19,859 nt of DNA from assembly GCA_947176285.1 (NCBI GenBank), contig CAMWQF010000017.1, positions 1 to 19,859 on the forward strand, read 5' to 3'. Source of the stretch: an uncultured Porphyromonadaceae bacterium. GTDB taxonomy: Bacteria > Bacteroidota > Bacteroidia > Bacteroidales > Muribaculaceae. Below, piece after piece: positions 1-8,253 of this stretch (within the stretch, counting starts at the first letter, position 1; each line of letters opens with the position of its first letter). The notes beneath the pieces are model-generated. The model was not told where the DNA came from. It worked only from the letters and a program-made list of their open reading frames with translations, and did not search any database. A program made the translations under genes and the position numbers.

Positions 1-239
1 GGATTTTTCTTCATGAAGAAGGAGCGATGCGGGCATCGTGACTGATGAATGAAGGGAAATACGCCGAAAAGATGGCGGAAGATTAATAAAAAGAATCTTG
101 ATTTTAACACTTCTTGTTGGTTATTTAAATTCGTAAATAAGTTTAAACAACTTCATTACTTTATATTCACGATTATTGGGCATTGCTTTGTAATTGGTGT
201 TGTAGAGAATATAAGAATCTATAGTATAAAGATAGAAAA
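1..239. other. AT-rich leading intergenic region
   Basis: No gene can be supported here. Plus-strand frame 1 is open from base 1 to a TGA at 43-45 (14 codons, ending in C-G-H-R-D), so the first bases could be the tail of an upstream gene, but 14 residues are too few to recognise. A 14-base perfect palindrome lies at 7-20, and a short GC hairpin around 24-37 has no T-run after it. From about base 85 the sequence is strongly AT-rich, as expected for a promoter region ahead of the reductase gene. Confidence 0.4.
113..145 (+). promoter_or_regulatory. possible Bacteroidota promoter for the aldo/keto reductase
   Basis: CTTG at 113-116 is followed after 21 bases by TAAGTTTA at 138-145, one base away from the Bacteroidota -7 consensus TAnnTTTG. 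Transcription would start near 152, giving a leader of nearly 90 bases. The match is imperfect and the surrounding DNA is AT-rich, so chance is a real alternative. Confidence 0.3.
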
Positions 240-1253
240 ATGATAGAAGAAATTTATAAAGCAAGCGAGCATCGATATGAAAACGGAATGCAATTTCGGA
301 GAAGTGGGAGAAGTGGGATTCTGCTTCCTGAGTTATCGCTTGGCATGTGGCAAAATTTTGGAGAGACATCTCCACTTGATAGAAGTAAGGAAATCTTAAG
401 GTTTGCCTTCGATCATGGAATCACCTCTTTCGACCTTGCAAATAATTACGGTCCCGGTTATGGGACTGCGGAAGAGACATTCGGATATGTTTTTGAAAAA
501 TCTTTCCGACCATATAGAGATGAGATGTTCATTGCTTCTAAAGCGGGCTATGATATGTGGCCCGGACCTTACGGAAATTGGGGATCGCGTAAATATCTAA
601 TGGCTTCTATCAATCAGAGTTTGAAGCGGACTAAACTTGATTATTTCGATATCTTTTACAGTCACCGTTATGATCCGGAAACACCTCTTGAAGAGACGTT
701 GCAGGCATTGGTGGATATAGTTAGGATGGGAAAAGCCCTGTATATAGGGATTTCACGTTGGCCACTTGATGCTCTAAAATTTGCTTTTGAATATCTTGGA
801 GAGCGGGATACTCCATGTCTCCTATTTCAAGATCGTCTGAATTTAATTGATCGCCACGTTGAAAATAGTGGAATCCTTGAATGTGTCAAAAATAGCGGAT
901 GCGGATTTATAGGTTTTTCACCCTTGGCTCAAGGTGTGCTTACTAACAGATACTTGAAAGGAATCCCGAATGATTCAAGAGCAGTGCAACAACGATTTCT
1001 AAAGACCTCTCAAATAAATGAGACTCTTGTAGAAAATGTAAGGAAACTTAATGAAATAGCAGCCCAGAGAGGTCAGACTTTAGCGCAGATGGCTTTGAGT
1101 TGGGTATTAGCGCATCAAGGCGTGACTTCTTTAATAGTGGGATGTAGTAGCACTGCACAACTTAATGATTCTCTTCAAGCGGTAAAGTCGAAAGACTTCA
1201 CCGCTGAAGAACTGAGAGATATAGATGATATAGCATCTAATATAAAACTCTAA
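240..1253 (+). CDS. aldo/keto reductase, YghZ (glyceraldehyde 3-phosphate reductase) type
   Basis: This is a 337-residue single-domain NAD(P)H-dependent oxidoreductase of the aldo/keto reductase superfamily, a cytoplasmic TIM barrel that reduces aldehydes and ketones. The N-terminal region (E-N-G-M-Q-F-R-R-S-G-R-S-G, residues 14-26) and N-Y-G-P-G-Y-G-T-A-E (69-78) resemble the E. coli YghZ/GpR group, which acts on L-glyceraldehyde 3-phosphate and methylglyoxal. The catalytic tetrad appears complete: D65, Y70, K101 (A-S-K-A-G) and H142 (Y-S-H-R-Y-D). Near the C-terminus, I-V-G-C-S-S-T-A-Q-L (about 298-307) is the usual cofactor-phosphate-binding segment. The ATG at 240 places the conserved start of the domain at the normal distance. 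The gene is alone on the plus strand and converges on fmt with one base between stop codons. The physiological substrate cannot be told from sequence. Confidence 0.93.
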   Translation: MIEEIYKASEHRYENGMQFRRSGRSGILLPELSLGMWQNFGETSPLDRSKEILRFAFDHGITSFDLANNYGPGYGTAEETFGYVFEKSFRPYRDEMFIASKAGYDMWPGPYGNWGSRKYLMASINQSLKRTKLDYFDIFYSHRYDPETPLEETLQALVDIVRMGKALYIGISRWPLDALKFAFEYLGERDTPCLLFQDRLNLIDRHVENSGILECVKNSGCGFIGFSPLAQGVLTNRYLKGIPNDSRAVQQRFLKTSQINETLVENVRKLNEIAAQRGQTLAQMALSWVLAHQGVTSLIVGCSSTAQLNDSLQAVKSKDFTAEELRDIDDIASNIKL

Positions 1254-1254
1254 A

Positions 1255-2205
1255 TTATAATTGTATGTGAGAAGGATGGTAACCGAGTAGAAATGCTTCG
1301 GTTGCCATTCTTTTTTTGCCTGCAGGTTGAAGTTCTATGATTTCGAGCCATTTGTCGGAGCATGCCACGAACATACGTTTTCCATCTGTTTTAATTTTAC
1401 CAGCATCAGACTCACCAACTTCAGAATCTGAAAGGCATGATGAAAATATCTTGCATTCAAGCGGTCTGCCTGATTCTTCTATTATTACTGTCCAGGCTGC
1501 CGGGTAGGGACTTAGACCTCGAATATGATTATGAACATCAGCCGAAGATTTTTTCCAGTCTATCCTGCAATCTTCTTTGAAAATCTTAGGTGCCGGGGTG
1601 AATTCTCCTTCCGGTTGTGGAGTGGTCGACAGAGTTTCGTCGATGATAGCATTGACCGTTTCCACCACCATTTGCGCACCAAGATGCATAAGTTTGTCAT
1701 GCACTGTCCCGACATTATCTTCAGGCAGAATATCGATTCTGCGCTGCATAATCATGTCGCCGGTGTCAATCTCATGCTTAAGGAAAAATGTTGTCACTCC
1801 GGTTTCTGTGTCTCCATTCATGACAGCACGATTGATAGGAGCTGCTCCACGATATTTTGGCAGTAGAGAAGCATGGAGATTGAATGTGCCAAGTCGGGGC
1901 ATCTGCCATACCTCACGAGGGAGCATTCGGAATGCAATTACTATAAAGAGATCGGCACCAAGATTTCGCAGCGATTCGAGAAAATCTTCAGATTTTAGTT
2001 TTTCAGGTTGCAGTATATTAAGATTATGTTCCACTGCATAGCGCTTTACATCGCTTTGATAAAGTTTATGTCCACGACCTGCAAGTTTATCCGGCATTGT
2101 AACTACGCCGACTACATTAAATTCATTTTTTATCAATGCATCAAGACTCTCCACTGCAAATTCAGGAGTCCCGAAGAATACTATTTTTAAATCTTTCTTT
2201 TCCAT
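1255..2205 (-). CDS. fmt: methionyl-tRNA formyltransferase
   Basis: Fmt transfers a formyl group from 10-formyl-tetrahydrofolate to initiator Met-tRNA, giving the fMet-tRNA used to start translation. The 316-residue length is normal. The N-terminal hydrolase-like domain starts with I-V-F-F-G-T-P-E-F-A (8-17), and the folate-binding/catalytic stretch F-N-L-H-A-S-L-L-P-K-Y-R-G-A-A-P-I (108-124) carries N109 and H111, with the catalytic aspartate D149 in I-D-T-G-D; these correspond to N106, H108 and D144 of the E. coli enzyme. The C-terminal tRNA-binding domain begins near residue 210 (D-C-R-I-D-W) and ends with Q-P-A-G-K-K-R-M. It is the last gene of the nadE-to-fmt run, 72 bases after clc. No terminator for it was found, so its transcript may run antisense into the reductase gene. 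Confidence 0.97.
   Translation of the reverse strand: MEKKDLKIVFFGTPEFAVESLDALIKNEFNVVGVVTMPDKLAGRGHKLYQSDVKRYAVEHNLNILQPEKLKSEDFLESLRNLGADLFIVIAFRMLPREVWQMPRLGTFNLHASLLPKYRGAAPINRAVMNGDTETGVTTFFLKHEIDTGDMIMQRRIDILPEDNVGTVHDKLMHLGAQMVVETVNAIIDETLSTTPQPEGEFTPAPKIFKEDCRIDWKKSSADVHNHIRGLSPYPAAWTVIIEESGRPLECKIFSSCLSDSEVGESDAGKIKTDGKRMFVACSDKWLEIIELQPAGKKRMATEAFLLGYHPSHIQL
1274..1317 (+). terminator. intrinsic terminator of the reductase gene, inside fmt
   Basis: A 14-bp stem (arms 1274-1287 and 1297-1310, including three G-T pairs) closes a 9-base loop and is followed directly by seven T at 1311-1317. It starts 21 bases after the reductase stop codon, so it has the position and form of that gene's rho-independent terminator. 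The same bases encode the last conserved residues of Fmt on the other strand (K-K-R-M-A-T-E-A-F-L-L-G-Y-H). On the minus strand no U-run follows the hairpin, so it should not stop fmt transcription. Confidence 0.8.
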
Positions 2206-2246
2206 TTAGTCAAAACTTGCTTATTTCTAAATATAGAACTACACTT

Positions 2247-2275
2247 GTCTCAGATGTCGCGTGTGACGTTGAGAC
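2247..2275 (-). other. hairpin between clc and fmt
   Basis: In the 72-base gap, GTCTCA (2247-2252) plus ATGTC (2254-2258) can pair with GACGT (2265-2269) plus TGAGAC (2270-2275), giving an 11-bp stem with one bulged base and a 6-base loop. It begins two bases after the clc stop codon in the minus-strand transcript. There is no U-run after it, so it is more likely an mRNA-stability or processing element than a terminator, or it may be chance. Confidence 0.45.
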
Positions 2276-2277
2276 TG

Positions 2278-4077
2278 TCAGTCATCAGAGTAGTGCTTAA
2301 GGACACGACGGTAGGAATTGAATATCTTTGATTTAGAAACGAAACCTACATATTTGCCATTATCAACTACCGGAAGATTCCATGCTCCGGTCTTGTCGAA
2401 AGTATTCATCACTTTGTCCATGCTGTCTGTGATTTCTATTCGTGCAGGTGGCATTGCCATGAATCTGCTTACATGCATCTTCCGATAAAGATCGGGGCGG
2501 AACATGATGTTTCTTATATCGTCGAGAAGAACAATGCCTTTAAGCATACCTTCAGAATCAGTGACAGGATAAAGATTCCGGTTGCACTGTGATATCACTT
2601 CCACCATTTGCTTGAGACTCATTTCAGGATGCACTTCTATAAAGTCTCTTTCTATCACATTGTCTATTTTCAAGAGAGTAAGAACAGTGCGGTCTTTCTC
2701 ATGTGTCAAAAGATCCCCTTTTTCTGCTAAGCGCATAGTGTATATACTGTATGGCTCGAATGCCTTTATAGTCATGTAAGACAGGCAGGATACAATCAGC
2801 AGGGGAAGGAACAGATTATACCCTCCGGTCATTTCTGCAGTTAGGAAGATTGCCATCAATGGGGCATGCATAACTCCGCTCATAACTCCTGCCATGCCCA
2901 TCAATGTAAAGTTCTTTTGACTCAGAGTAATTCCAAAATCCATAAGATTGAAAGCATAAGCAAAGAGGAATCCTGTCATTGCTCCTACAAACAGCGACGG
3001 TGCAAAAGTTCCGCCTACTCCTCCTGCTGCGTTGGTAGCAGTTGTAGCAAATACTTTGGTGAGAATGAGACATCCTACAAAAAGCGTGATCGACCATGGG
3101 TTTATTCTGTCTCCATAGAAGATTGTTCCGTCAAGTATCCCTTGGGTGTTGCCTTCAAGAAGAGTATTTATAGCATCGTAGCCTTCTCCATAAAGTGGAG
3201 GAAAGACAAATATCAATCCCGCAAGTATAATGCCTCCTACCGAAATTTTTATCCATCGGCTTTTAAATCCACCGAACCATTTTTCCAGCATGAACATTGC
3301 TCGAGTGAAATAAAGGCTTACAAAACCACTTACGATGCCAAGGAGAATCGTCCATGGAATCCGATTGGTGAAATATGGTTCATTTTGGGAAAAGAAGAAT
3401 TCTGCTCCATATCCTTCCAAAACATAGGCTACGGTTGCTCCTGAAATTGAAGATATCAGCAGTGGCATGACGGTGGTTCCGGTCAGGTCAATCATCAGGA
3501 CTTCAAGGGTGAAAAGCATTCCGGCAATTGGAGCTCGGAAAATTCCTGCAATTCCCGCTGCCGCTCCGCAACCTACTAACAGCATGAGGATTCGGGGAGA
3601 AAGACGGAATGCCTGACCGACGTTAGAACCGATAGCCGCACCTGTGTAGACAATTGGACCCTCGGCACCAACTGATCCTCCGAATCCGATAGTGATTGCC
3701 GCGCCAACCAGAGAAGCATAACAATGCTTTTTCTTTAATCTCGACTTCCTGCGGGATATAGCGTAAAGCACTTTGGTAACGCCATGACTGACATTGTCTT
3801 TCACTACATATTGTATGAAGAGCGTCACTATGATTATTCCGACTACGGGATACACCAGATTTAGCCAGTTGCCTGTGGTGGCACTAAAGTGCTGTGTGAG
3901 CAAATGGGCGATTGTATGAATCAAATATTTAAGGAGTTGGGCTGCAAATCCACATATCACACCTACGAAGAGTGCAAGTATTATGACAAAACTCTTCTCC
4001 TTGATGTGACGCTCTCTCCATTGGACAATTTCCGCCCACCACTCAGTCAACCAATTATGTGTTTCTTTATATGCCAA
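2278..4077 (-). CDS. ClC-family chloride channel/transporter with C-terminal CBS pair
   Basis: This 599-residue inner-membrane protein has a ClC core (about residues 30-440, many hydrophobic helices) followed by two CBS domains (about 470-590), which in this family bind adenine nucleotides and tune transport. The gating-glutamate motif is present as G-S-V-G-A-E-G-P (134-141, E139). The G-x-F-x-P motif is G-G-T-F-A-P, and the anion-coordinating tyrosine is probably in E-P-Y-S-I-Y. The usual G-S-G-I-P selectivity motif is replaced by V-S-H-G-V (96-100), a divergence I believe is common in Bacteroidota members. At the place of the E. coli proton glutamate E203 there is a valine (L-F-T-L-E-V, V193), as in animal ClC channels. 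It may therefore conduct chloride passively rather than exchange it for protons, which is inferred from hand alignment. It sits between the glycosylphosphotransferase gene (68-base gap) and fmt, without a promoter of its own that I can see. Confidence 0.93.
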   Translation of the reverse strand: MAYKETHNWLTEWWAEIVQWRERHIKEKSFVIILALFVGVICGFAAQLLKYLIHTIAHLLTQHFSATTGNWLNLVYPVVGIIIVTLFIQYVVKDNVSHGVTKVLYAISRRKSRLKKKHCYASLVGAAITIGFGGSVGAEGPIVYTGAAIGSNVGQAFRLSPRILMLLVGCGAAAGIAGIFRAPIAGMLFTLEVLMIDLTGTTVMPLLISSISGATVAYVLEGYGAEFFFSQNEPYFTNRIPWTILLGIVSGFVSLYFTRAMFMLEKWFGGFKSRWIKISVGGIILAGLIFVFPPLYGEGYDAINTLLEGNTQGILDGTIFYGDRINPWSITLFVGCLILTKVFATTATNAAGGVGGTFAPSLFVGAMTGFLFAYAFNLMDFGITLSQKNFTLMGMAGVMSGVMHAPLMAIFLTAEMTGGYNLFLPLLIVSCLSYMTIKAFEPYSIYTMRLAEKGDLLTHEKDRTVLTLLKIDNVIERDFIEVHPEMSLKQMVEVISQCNRNLYPVTDSEGMLKGIVLLDDIRNIMFRPDLYRKMHVSRFMAMPPARIEITDSMDKVMNTFDKTGAWNLPVVDNGKYVGFVSKSKIFNSYRRVLKHYSDD

Positions 4078-4145
4078 TGTGAAATATAAATATTGAAGAT
4101 TAAAGAATATTATTTCCCAATACCATCCTGATGATTAAATCTAAT

Positions 4146-5567
4146 CTATTTCCCTTTTCCTTCAAGAATTGTCAATACCGTATAGAGCATTATCTTGAGA
4201 TCTACAAGAATTGACATATTGGAAATATAGATCAAGTCATATTTTGAACGTTCCACCATTTCCTCTACATCAGAGGCATATCCATATTGCACCATTCCCC
4301 ATGAAGTGATTCCCGGTCTTGTCTGATACAAAAGGGTATAATAGGGTGCCTTTTTTATAATCTTGTTGATGAAAAACTTGCGCTCCGGTCGAGGCCCGAC
4401 TATACTCATTTCCCCTTTCACTACATTCCAAAATTGAGGTAGTTCATCAAACCTATATTTTCGCATGATTTTTCCAGACCTTGTCACCCTCGGATCATCA
4501 TCTGAACTTAGTTGAGGTCCATCTTTCTCAGCATTAGTGCTCATGGTGCGGAATTTGATGATATTGAATGGTCGCTCCTTTAGGCCTATGCGTTCCTGAA
4601 GATAGAAAACCGGTCCTTTGCTATCGATTTTGACCCATATGGCAAGAAATAGATATAATGGACTCAGGATTATTAACAACAGCAGACTTACTGCTACATC
4701 GAAGGTTCTCTTTATATTCTTTTCGCATTCCGACATACTTGAATGAGTCAGGTCTACCAATGGATAACCATAAATATCCTTCAGTTTTATGGAAGAAGTC
4801 ATAAAGTTGAGGGTATCGGGTGATAGTTTTATGGGTTTTCCAAGAGGAAAAAGGCGATAGACAAGATTTAGAATCTGATCTTCATCCATCTTTTGAGGAG
4901 CCAGAATGATTTGGTCGATATCGTGTTCCTTGCAGAAAGACTCAATCTGATCCAAATCAAGCGCATCCTGTTGAAAATCAGATTCACCGGGAATCCTAAA
5001 AAAAACTTCAATAGAATTACTGATCACAACCTTGCTTTCATTCATTTTTTTTGCAAGTTCATGAGCCTTCTTCGAATTTCCCACAATGACTGCAGAATAT
5101 CTCCAGTTCCTGTTTTTAAATTGGCGTATTTGGGTGTTGATGATAAAGAGCCTGCCCAAAAACGTAAGGGAGAAGAATATTGCAAAAATCATCAATATCT
5201 GAACAAGATTTGATGAGATATCACTCATCTGGTCGTTGGTCAGAAGAACTAAATGCAAAATAATTGTAATGAATGCAGAAATTACACTAGTGTTGAGAAG
5301 TTCTCCAAATCTTGACTTGCCGAATGGTCGGTTGTAGAATCCTGAAAGCCAATATATCGCAAGAATGACAATTGGGAAAAAAAACTGCTCTAAGCAAATC
5401 TTGGTCTGAGTGAGATAATTTACGAGAGCATCGAGCCTAAACGTAGCATGGGATTGATCGAAGTATCTTAGAATATTGAAGAGTATGAAGGCTAAGTTGG
5501 CGGTGATCCAATCCGTCAACACTAGCTTCCAACGCTCCAATTTCAAAGATGCCATTTTTCCGATCAT
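4146..5567 (-). CDS. polyprenyl glycosylphosphotransferase (sugar transferase)
   Basis: This is a 473-residue membrane enzyme of the WbaP/WcaJ-like polyisoprenyl-phosphate hexose-1-phosphate transferase family, which starts lipid-linked glycan assembly by moving a sugar phosphate from a UDP-sugar to undecaprenyl phosphate. The N-terminal half has four hydrophobic segments (about 15-35, 60-78, 92-112, 121-142), then a Rossmann-like region (about 155-245). The catalytic C-terminal domain begins at K-R-T-F-D-V-A (286-292) with a re-entrant hydrophobic helix (292-312), then K-F-R-T-M, the Asp-Glu dyad D374-E375 in R-F-D-E-L-P-Q-F-W-N-V, and M-S-I-V-G-P-R-P-E. All hallmark motifs are present. The start codon overlaps the tsaC stop codon as ATGA, implying translational coupling; M5 is an alternative start. 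Which sugar and which glycan are unknown, because no other glycan genes lie nearby. Confidence 0.93.
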   Translation of the reverse strand: MIGKMASLKLERWKLVLTDWITANLAFILFNILRYFDQSHATFRLDALVNYLTQTKICLEQFFFPIVILAIYWLSGFYNRPFGKSRFGELLNTSVISAFITIILHLVLLTNDQMSDISSNLVQILMIFAIFFSLTFLGRLFIINTQIRQFKNRNWRYSAVIVGNSKKAHELAKKMNESKVVISNSIEVFFRIPGESDFQQDALDLDQIESFCKEHDIDQIILAPQKMDEDQILNLVYRLFPLGKPIKLSPDTLNFMTSSIKLKDIYGYPLVDLTHSSMSECEKNIKRTFDVAVSLLLLIILSPLYLFLAIWVKIDSKGPVFYLQERIGLKERPFNIIKFRTMSTNAEKDGPQLSSDDDPRVTRSGKIMRKYRFDELPQFWNVVKGEMSIVGPRPERKFFINKIIKKAPYYTLLYQTRPGITSWGMVQYGYASDVEEMVERSKYDLIYISNMSILVDLKIMLYTVLTILEGKGK

Positions 5568-6172
5568 CTTATCACTTTTACAATGTTTCCTTTAGTAACT
5601 TTTATAATATTGCTTGGCTTAGACGATGCTTTGTCGTTTTGACGAAATTTGCATACGTAGTCCACTCCATTTTTTATTTCTGAAGAAATTTCGGAAAAAG
5701 TCATGGGTGTTGGTTTTCCGCTTATATTGGCTGATGTTGATACAATAGGACCTCGTAGTCGGTCGCAAAGCGTACGGCTGAATTTTTCAGAAGTAATCCT
5801 GATGCCAAGACTTCCGTCTTCCGCTTTTAAATTATCAGCCACTCCTATAGGATTATCGTATATGATAGTCATGGGATTGACTGCCACATCAATCAATTGC
5901 CAGGCTATATCCGGAATCTCTTTTACTGAACGTTGAAGCATTCCTTCCGACCCAACAAGCACAAGCATAGACTTGGAGTCTGCTCTCTGCTTGAGTTTAT
6001 AAATCTTCTCTACTGCCTCTTGATTTCTTGCATCGCATCCAATTCCCCAAACTGTATCAGTAGGGTAGAGGATAATGCCACCCTCCTTAAGAACTCTGAC
6101 TGCTTCCTTAAGGTCTTCTTCATCGTAGTGAAGTTTGTGGTTTTGATCAATTGGTTTATTTGTTTCTTCCAT
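5564..6172 (-). CDS. tsaC: L-threonylcarbamoyladenylate synthase (TsaC/YrdC family)
   Basis: The enzyme makes threonylcarbamoyl-AMP from threonine, bicarbonate and ATP, the first step of the t6A37 modification of tRNAs that read ANN codons. The 202-residue protein is a single YrdC domain without the C-terminal Sua5 domain. Recognised motifs are I-L-Y-P-T-D-T-V-W-G-I-G-C-D (34-47), K-x-K-x-R at 59-63 and S-T-S-A-N-I-S-G (145-152), which bind the nucleotide and threonine. TsaD, which uses this product, is encoded 4 kb away in the same window. The gene starts 19 bases after nadE stops and overlaps the next gene by four bases, so it belongs to the nadE-to-fmt transcription unit. Confidence 0.94.
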   Translation of the reverse strand: MEETNKPIDQNHKLHYDEEDLKEAVRVLKEGGIILYPTDTVWGIGCDARNQEAVEKIYKLKQRADSKSMLVLVGSEGMLQRSVKEIPDIAWQLIDVAVNPMTIIYDNPIGVADNLKAEDGSLGIRITSEKFSRTLCDRLRGPIVSTSANISGKPTPMTFSEISSEIKNGVDYVCKFRQNDKASSKPSNIIKVTKGNIVKVIR

Positions 6173-6191
6173 TCCTTGCTAAGATCAAATT

Positions 6192-8162
6192 TTATACTTG
6201 AATAGCCTCAGCCTCAGCAAGCCAAAGTCTTGAGACTGCATCGGAAGGCATTCTCCAGTCGCCTCGAGGAGAGAAGGATACCGGACCGACTTTCGGGCCG
6301 TCGGGCATACATGAACGTTTGAATTGCTGATTGAAGAATCTTCTTAGGAAAACCAATAGCCATTTCTTAATGGTCTCCCTGCTGAATGTCGGTCGGCCAT
6401 CATCATAAGGTCCTTCAGCAAAAGCCTTGCATGCAAGCACGAAAATCTTTGATGGGGAGAATCCTTCTTTTACGAAATGATATATGAAGAAATCATGAAG
6501 ATCATAGGGCCCAACGAGATCTTCTGTCTTTTGGGCAATATTACCTTCTTTGTCTGTTGGTACGAGTTCCGGACTGATAGGAGTGCTTACAATATCCTCA
6601 AGAATAAGACGAGTCTTTTCATCAAAATCTTGTGCCACCCGGCGCACCAGAGGGCGAATGAGGGTTTTTGGAACGGATGCATTTACGCTATACATCGACA
6701 TGTGGTCGCCATTATATGTACACCATCCAAGAGCAAGTTCGGAGAGATCGCCTGTCCCGAGCACCATGCCACCGTGTTTATTTGCAAGATCCATCAGTAT
6801 CTGAGTTCTTTCGCGTGCCTGAGAATTCTCGTATGTGGCATCGTGGACATTTATATCATGGTTGATATCTTTAAAGTGTTGTTTTACTGCGTCAGATATG
6901 CTGATTTCTATATGAGTTATACCCATACCCTGCATCAAGTCAACTGCATTGTTGTGTGTGCGGTCTGATGTGCCAAACCCCGGCATCGTCACACCAATGA
7001 TTCCTTTCCTGTCAAGTCCTAGGTTGTCGAATGCTTTGACAGCCACTAGGAGGGCTAATGTGGAGTCTAGTCCACCTGAAACGCCCACAACAATACTTTT
7101 ACAGTGAGTAGCAATGAGCCGTTGTTCCAATCCCCAGGCTTGGATTGTAATGATTTCTTCACATTGCTCCTCAAACTTGGATTTCTCGGAAGAGAGAAAC
7201 GGATAAGGATTCACTTCGCGCATCAGATTGGCAGGTTCAGCCTGTGTGGCAGTGAATTCTTCAGATCCGAAAGTAGGGAGCACTATATCGTTTTGTCCGA
7301 AACTTGACTGGCGTTGACGGGTATTGCGAAGTTTTTCAACATCGATGTCAGCTATGCAATATCCTTCCACGCGTTTGAACCTATCTGATTTCTTGAGGAT
7401 TTCTCCATCCTCGGCAATGATGGCATTGCCGGAAAAGACAAGATCGGAACTTGATTCGCCCGCACCTGCAGATGCATACACATATGCGCATTTGCATCGC
7501 GATGAGCGTTCCTTTATTAATGAAAGGAGGAATGCATGCTTGTCGATTACTTCGTTTGTGGCGCTGAGATTGGCAATGATATCTGCGCCCGCAACGCTCA
7601 TGGTGGTGCTGGGTGGATTCGGAACCCACATGTCTTCGCAAATCTCTACACCGAATTTTGCGTTTTCTATGCGGAAAAGAAGGTTGATACCAAAAGGAAT
7701 AGCATGCCCGTCAATGTCAATAGTGTTGTATTCTTTGCCTTCCGGGATGTCAAGTTTCAGACCGGAAGAAAACCATCTTTTTTCGTAAAATTCATCATAA
7801 TTAGGGAGGTAGCATTTCGGCACAATGCCAAGTATTTCTCCATACTGAATTACTGCTGCGCAGTTGTATAGACGTCCTCTGTATCTTACGGGCAGACCCA
7901 CCACTGCAGTGACATGTGATTCTTTGCTTACTTGCTGAAGAAAGCCAAGTTGACGCATTGCAGCATTAAGAAGTGTTGGCTGGTTGAAAAGGTCGCCGCA
8001 GGTATAGCCTGTCAGGCAAAGTTCCGGAAATACGATAAGGCGTGCACCTTTCTTAGAAAGATGCATTATCATATCCGATATTCTGACCGAGTTGACGCCG
8101 GGATCTGCGAGTTCTACCTTTGGATAAGCAGCTGCAACCCGAATATATCCGTATTTATTCAT
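6192..8162 (-). CDS. nadE: glutamine-dependent NAD+ synthetase
   Basis: NadE amidates nicotinic acid adenine dinucleotide to NAD+ using ATP, with ammonia released from glutamine by its own amidase domain. At 656 residues it is the long two-domain type. The N-terminal nitrilase-like glutaminase carries the E-K-C triad: E47 in F-P-E-L-C-L-T-G-Y, K116 in V-P-K-C-Y-L-P-N-Y and C175 in V-E-I-C-E-D-M-W. The C-terminal ATP-pyrophosphatase domain has the P-loop G-V-S-G-G-L-D-S-T (360-368), followed by G-T-G-D-L-S-E-L-A-L-G-W and D-L-H-D-F-F. It is the first gene of a minus-strand run, about 30 bases after a predicted start of transcription. The NMN amidase-like CinA encoded 1 kb upstream acts in the same NAD recycling route. 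Confidence 0.97.
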   Translation of the reverse strand: MNKYGYIRVAAAYPKVELADPGVNSVRISDMIMHLSKKGARLIVFPELCLTGYTCGDLFNQPTLLNAAMRQLGFLQQVSKESHVTAVVGLPVRYRGRLYNCAAVIQYGEILGIVPKCYLPNYDEFYEKRWFSSGLKLDIPEGKEYNTIDIDGHAIPFGINLLFRIENAKFGVEICEDMWVPNPPSTTMSVAGADIIANLSATNEVIDKHAFLLSLIKERSSRCKCAYVYASAGAGESSSDLVFSGNAIIAEDGEILKKSDRFKRVEGYCIADIDVEKLRNTRQRQSSFGQNDIVLPTFGSEEFTATQAEPANLMREVNPYPFLSSEKSKFEEQCEEIITIQAWGLEQRLIATHCKSIVVGVSGGLDSTLALLVAVKAFDNLGLDRKGIIGVTMPGFGTSDRTHNNAVDLMQGMGITHIEISISDAVKQHFKDINHDINVHDATYENSQARERTQILMDLANKHGGMVLGTGDLSELALGWCTYNGDHMSMYSVNASVPKTLIRPLVRRVAQDFDEKTRLILEDIVSTPISPELVPTDKEGNIAQKTEDLVGPYDLHDFFIYHFVKEGFSPSKIFVLACKAFAEGPYDDGRPTFSRETIKKWLLVFLRRFFNQQFKRSCMPDGPKVGPVSFSPRGDWRMPSDAVSRLWLAEAEAIQV

Positions 8163-8201
8163 TAATTATGCAGTTTCAAAGTGGAACGAATTTTGCAACT
8201 A

Positions 8202-8233
8202 CAAAAATAGCGAAGAAATTTCAAAATTGCAAT
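8202..8233 (-). promoter_or_regulatory. promoter of the nadE-tsaC-PGT-clc-fmt unit
   Basis: On the minus strand ATTG (8233-8230) is followed after exactly 20 bases by TATTTTTG (8209-8202), matching the Bacteroidota pattern TTG-N19-21-TAnnTTTG. It lies just downstream of the terminator of the preceding operon and 40 bases before the nadE ATG. Predicted transcription start is near 8195. Confidence 0.75.
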
Positions 8234-8253
8234 AGATAGATCGGAAAAAAATA

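Noticed and set aside
7..20. 14-base perfect palindrome, possible operator
   Set aside because: It lies 220 bases before the reductase start, possibly inside an upstream gene's tail, and no second copy was seen nearby.
2866..3444. 192-codon open frame antisense to clc
   Set aside because: It is a shadow of a gene with complete ClC and CBS motifs, and its translation is low-complexity rich in Ser, Lys and Cys with no family resemblance.
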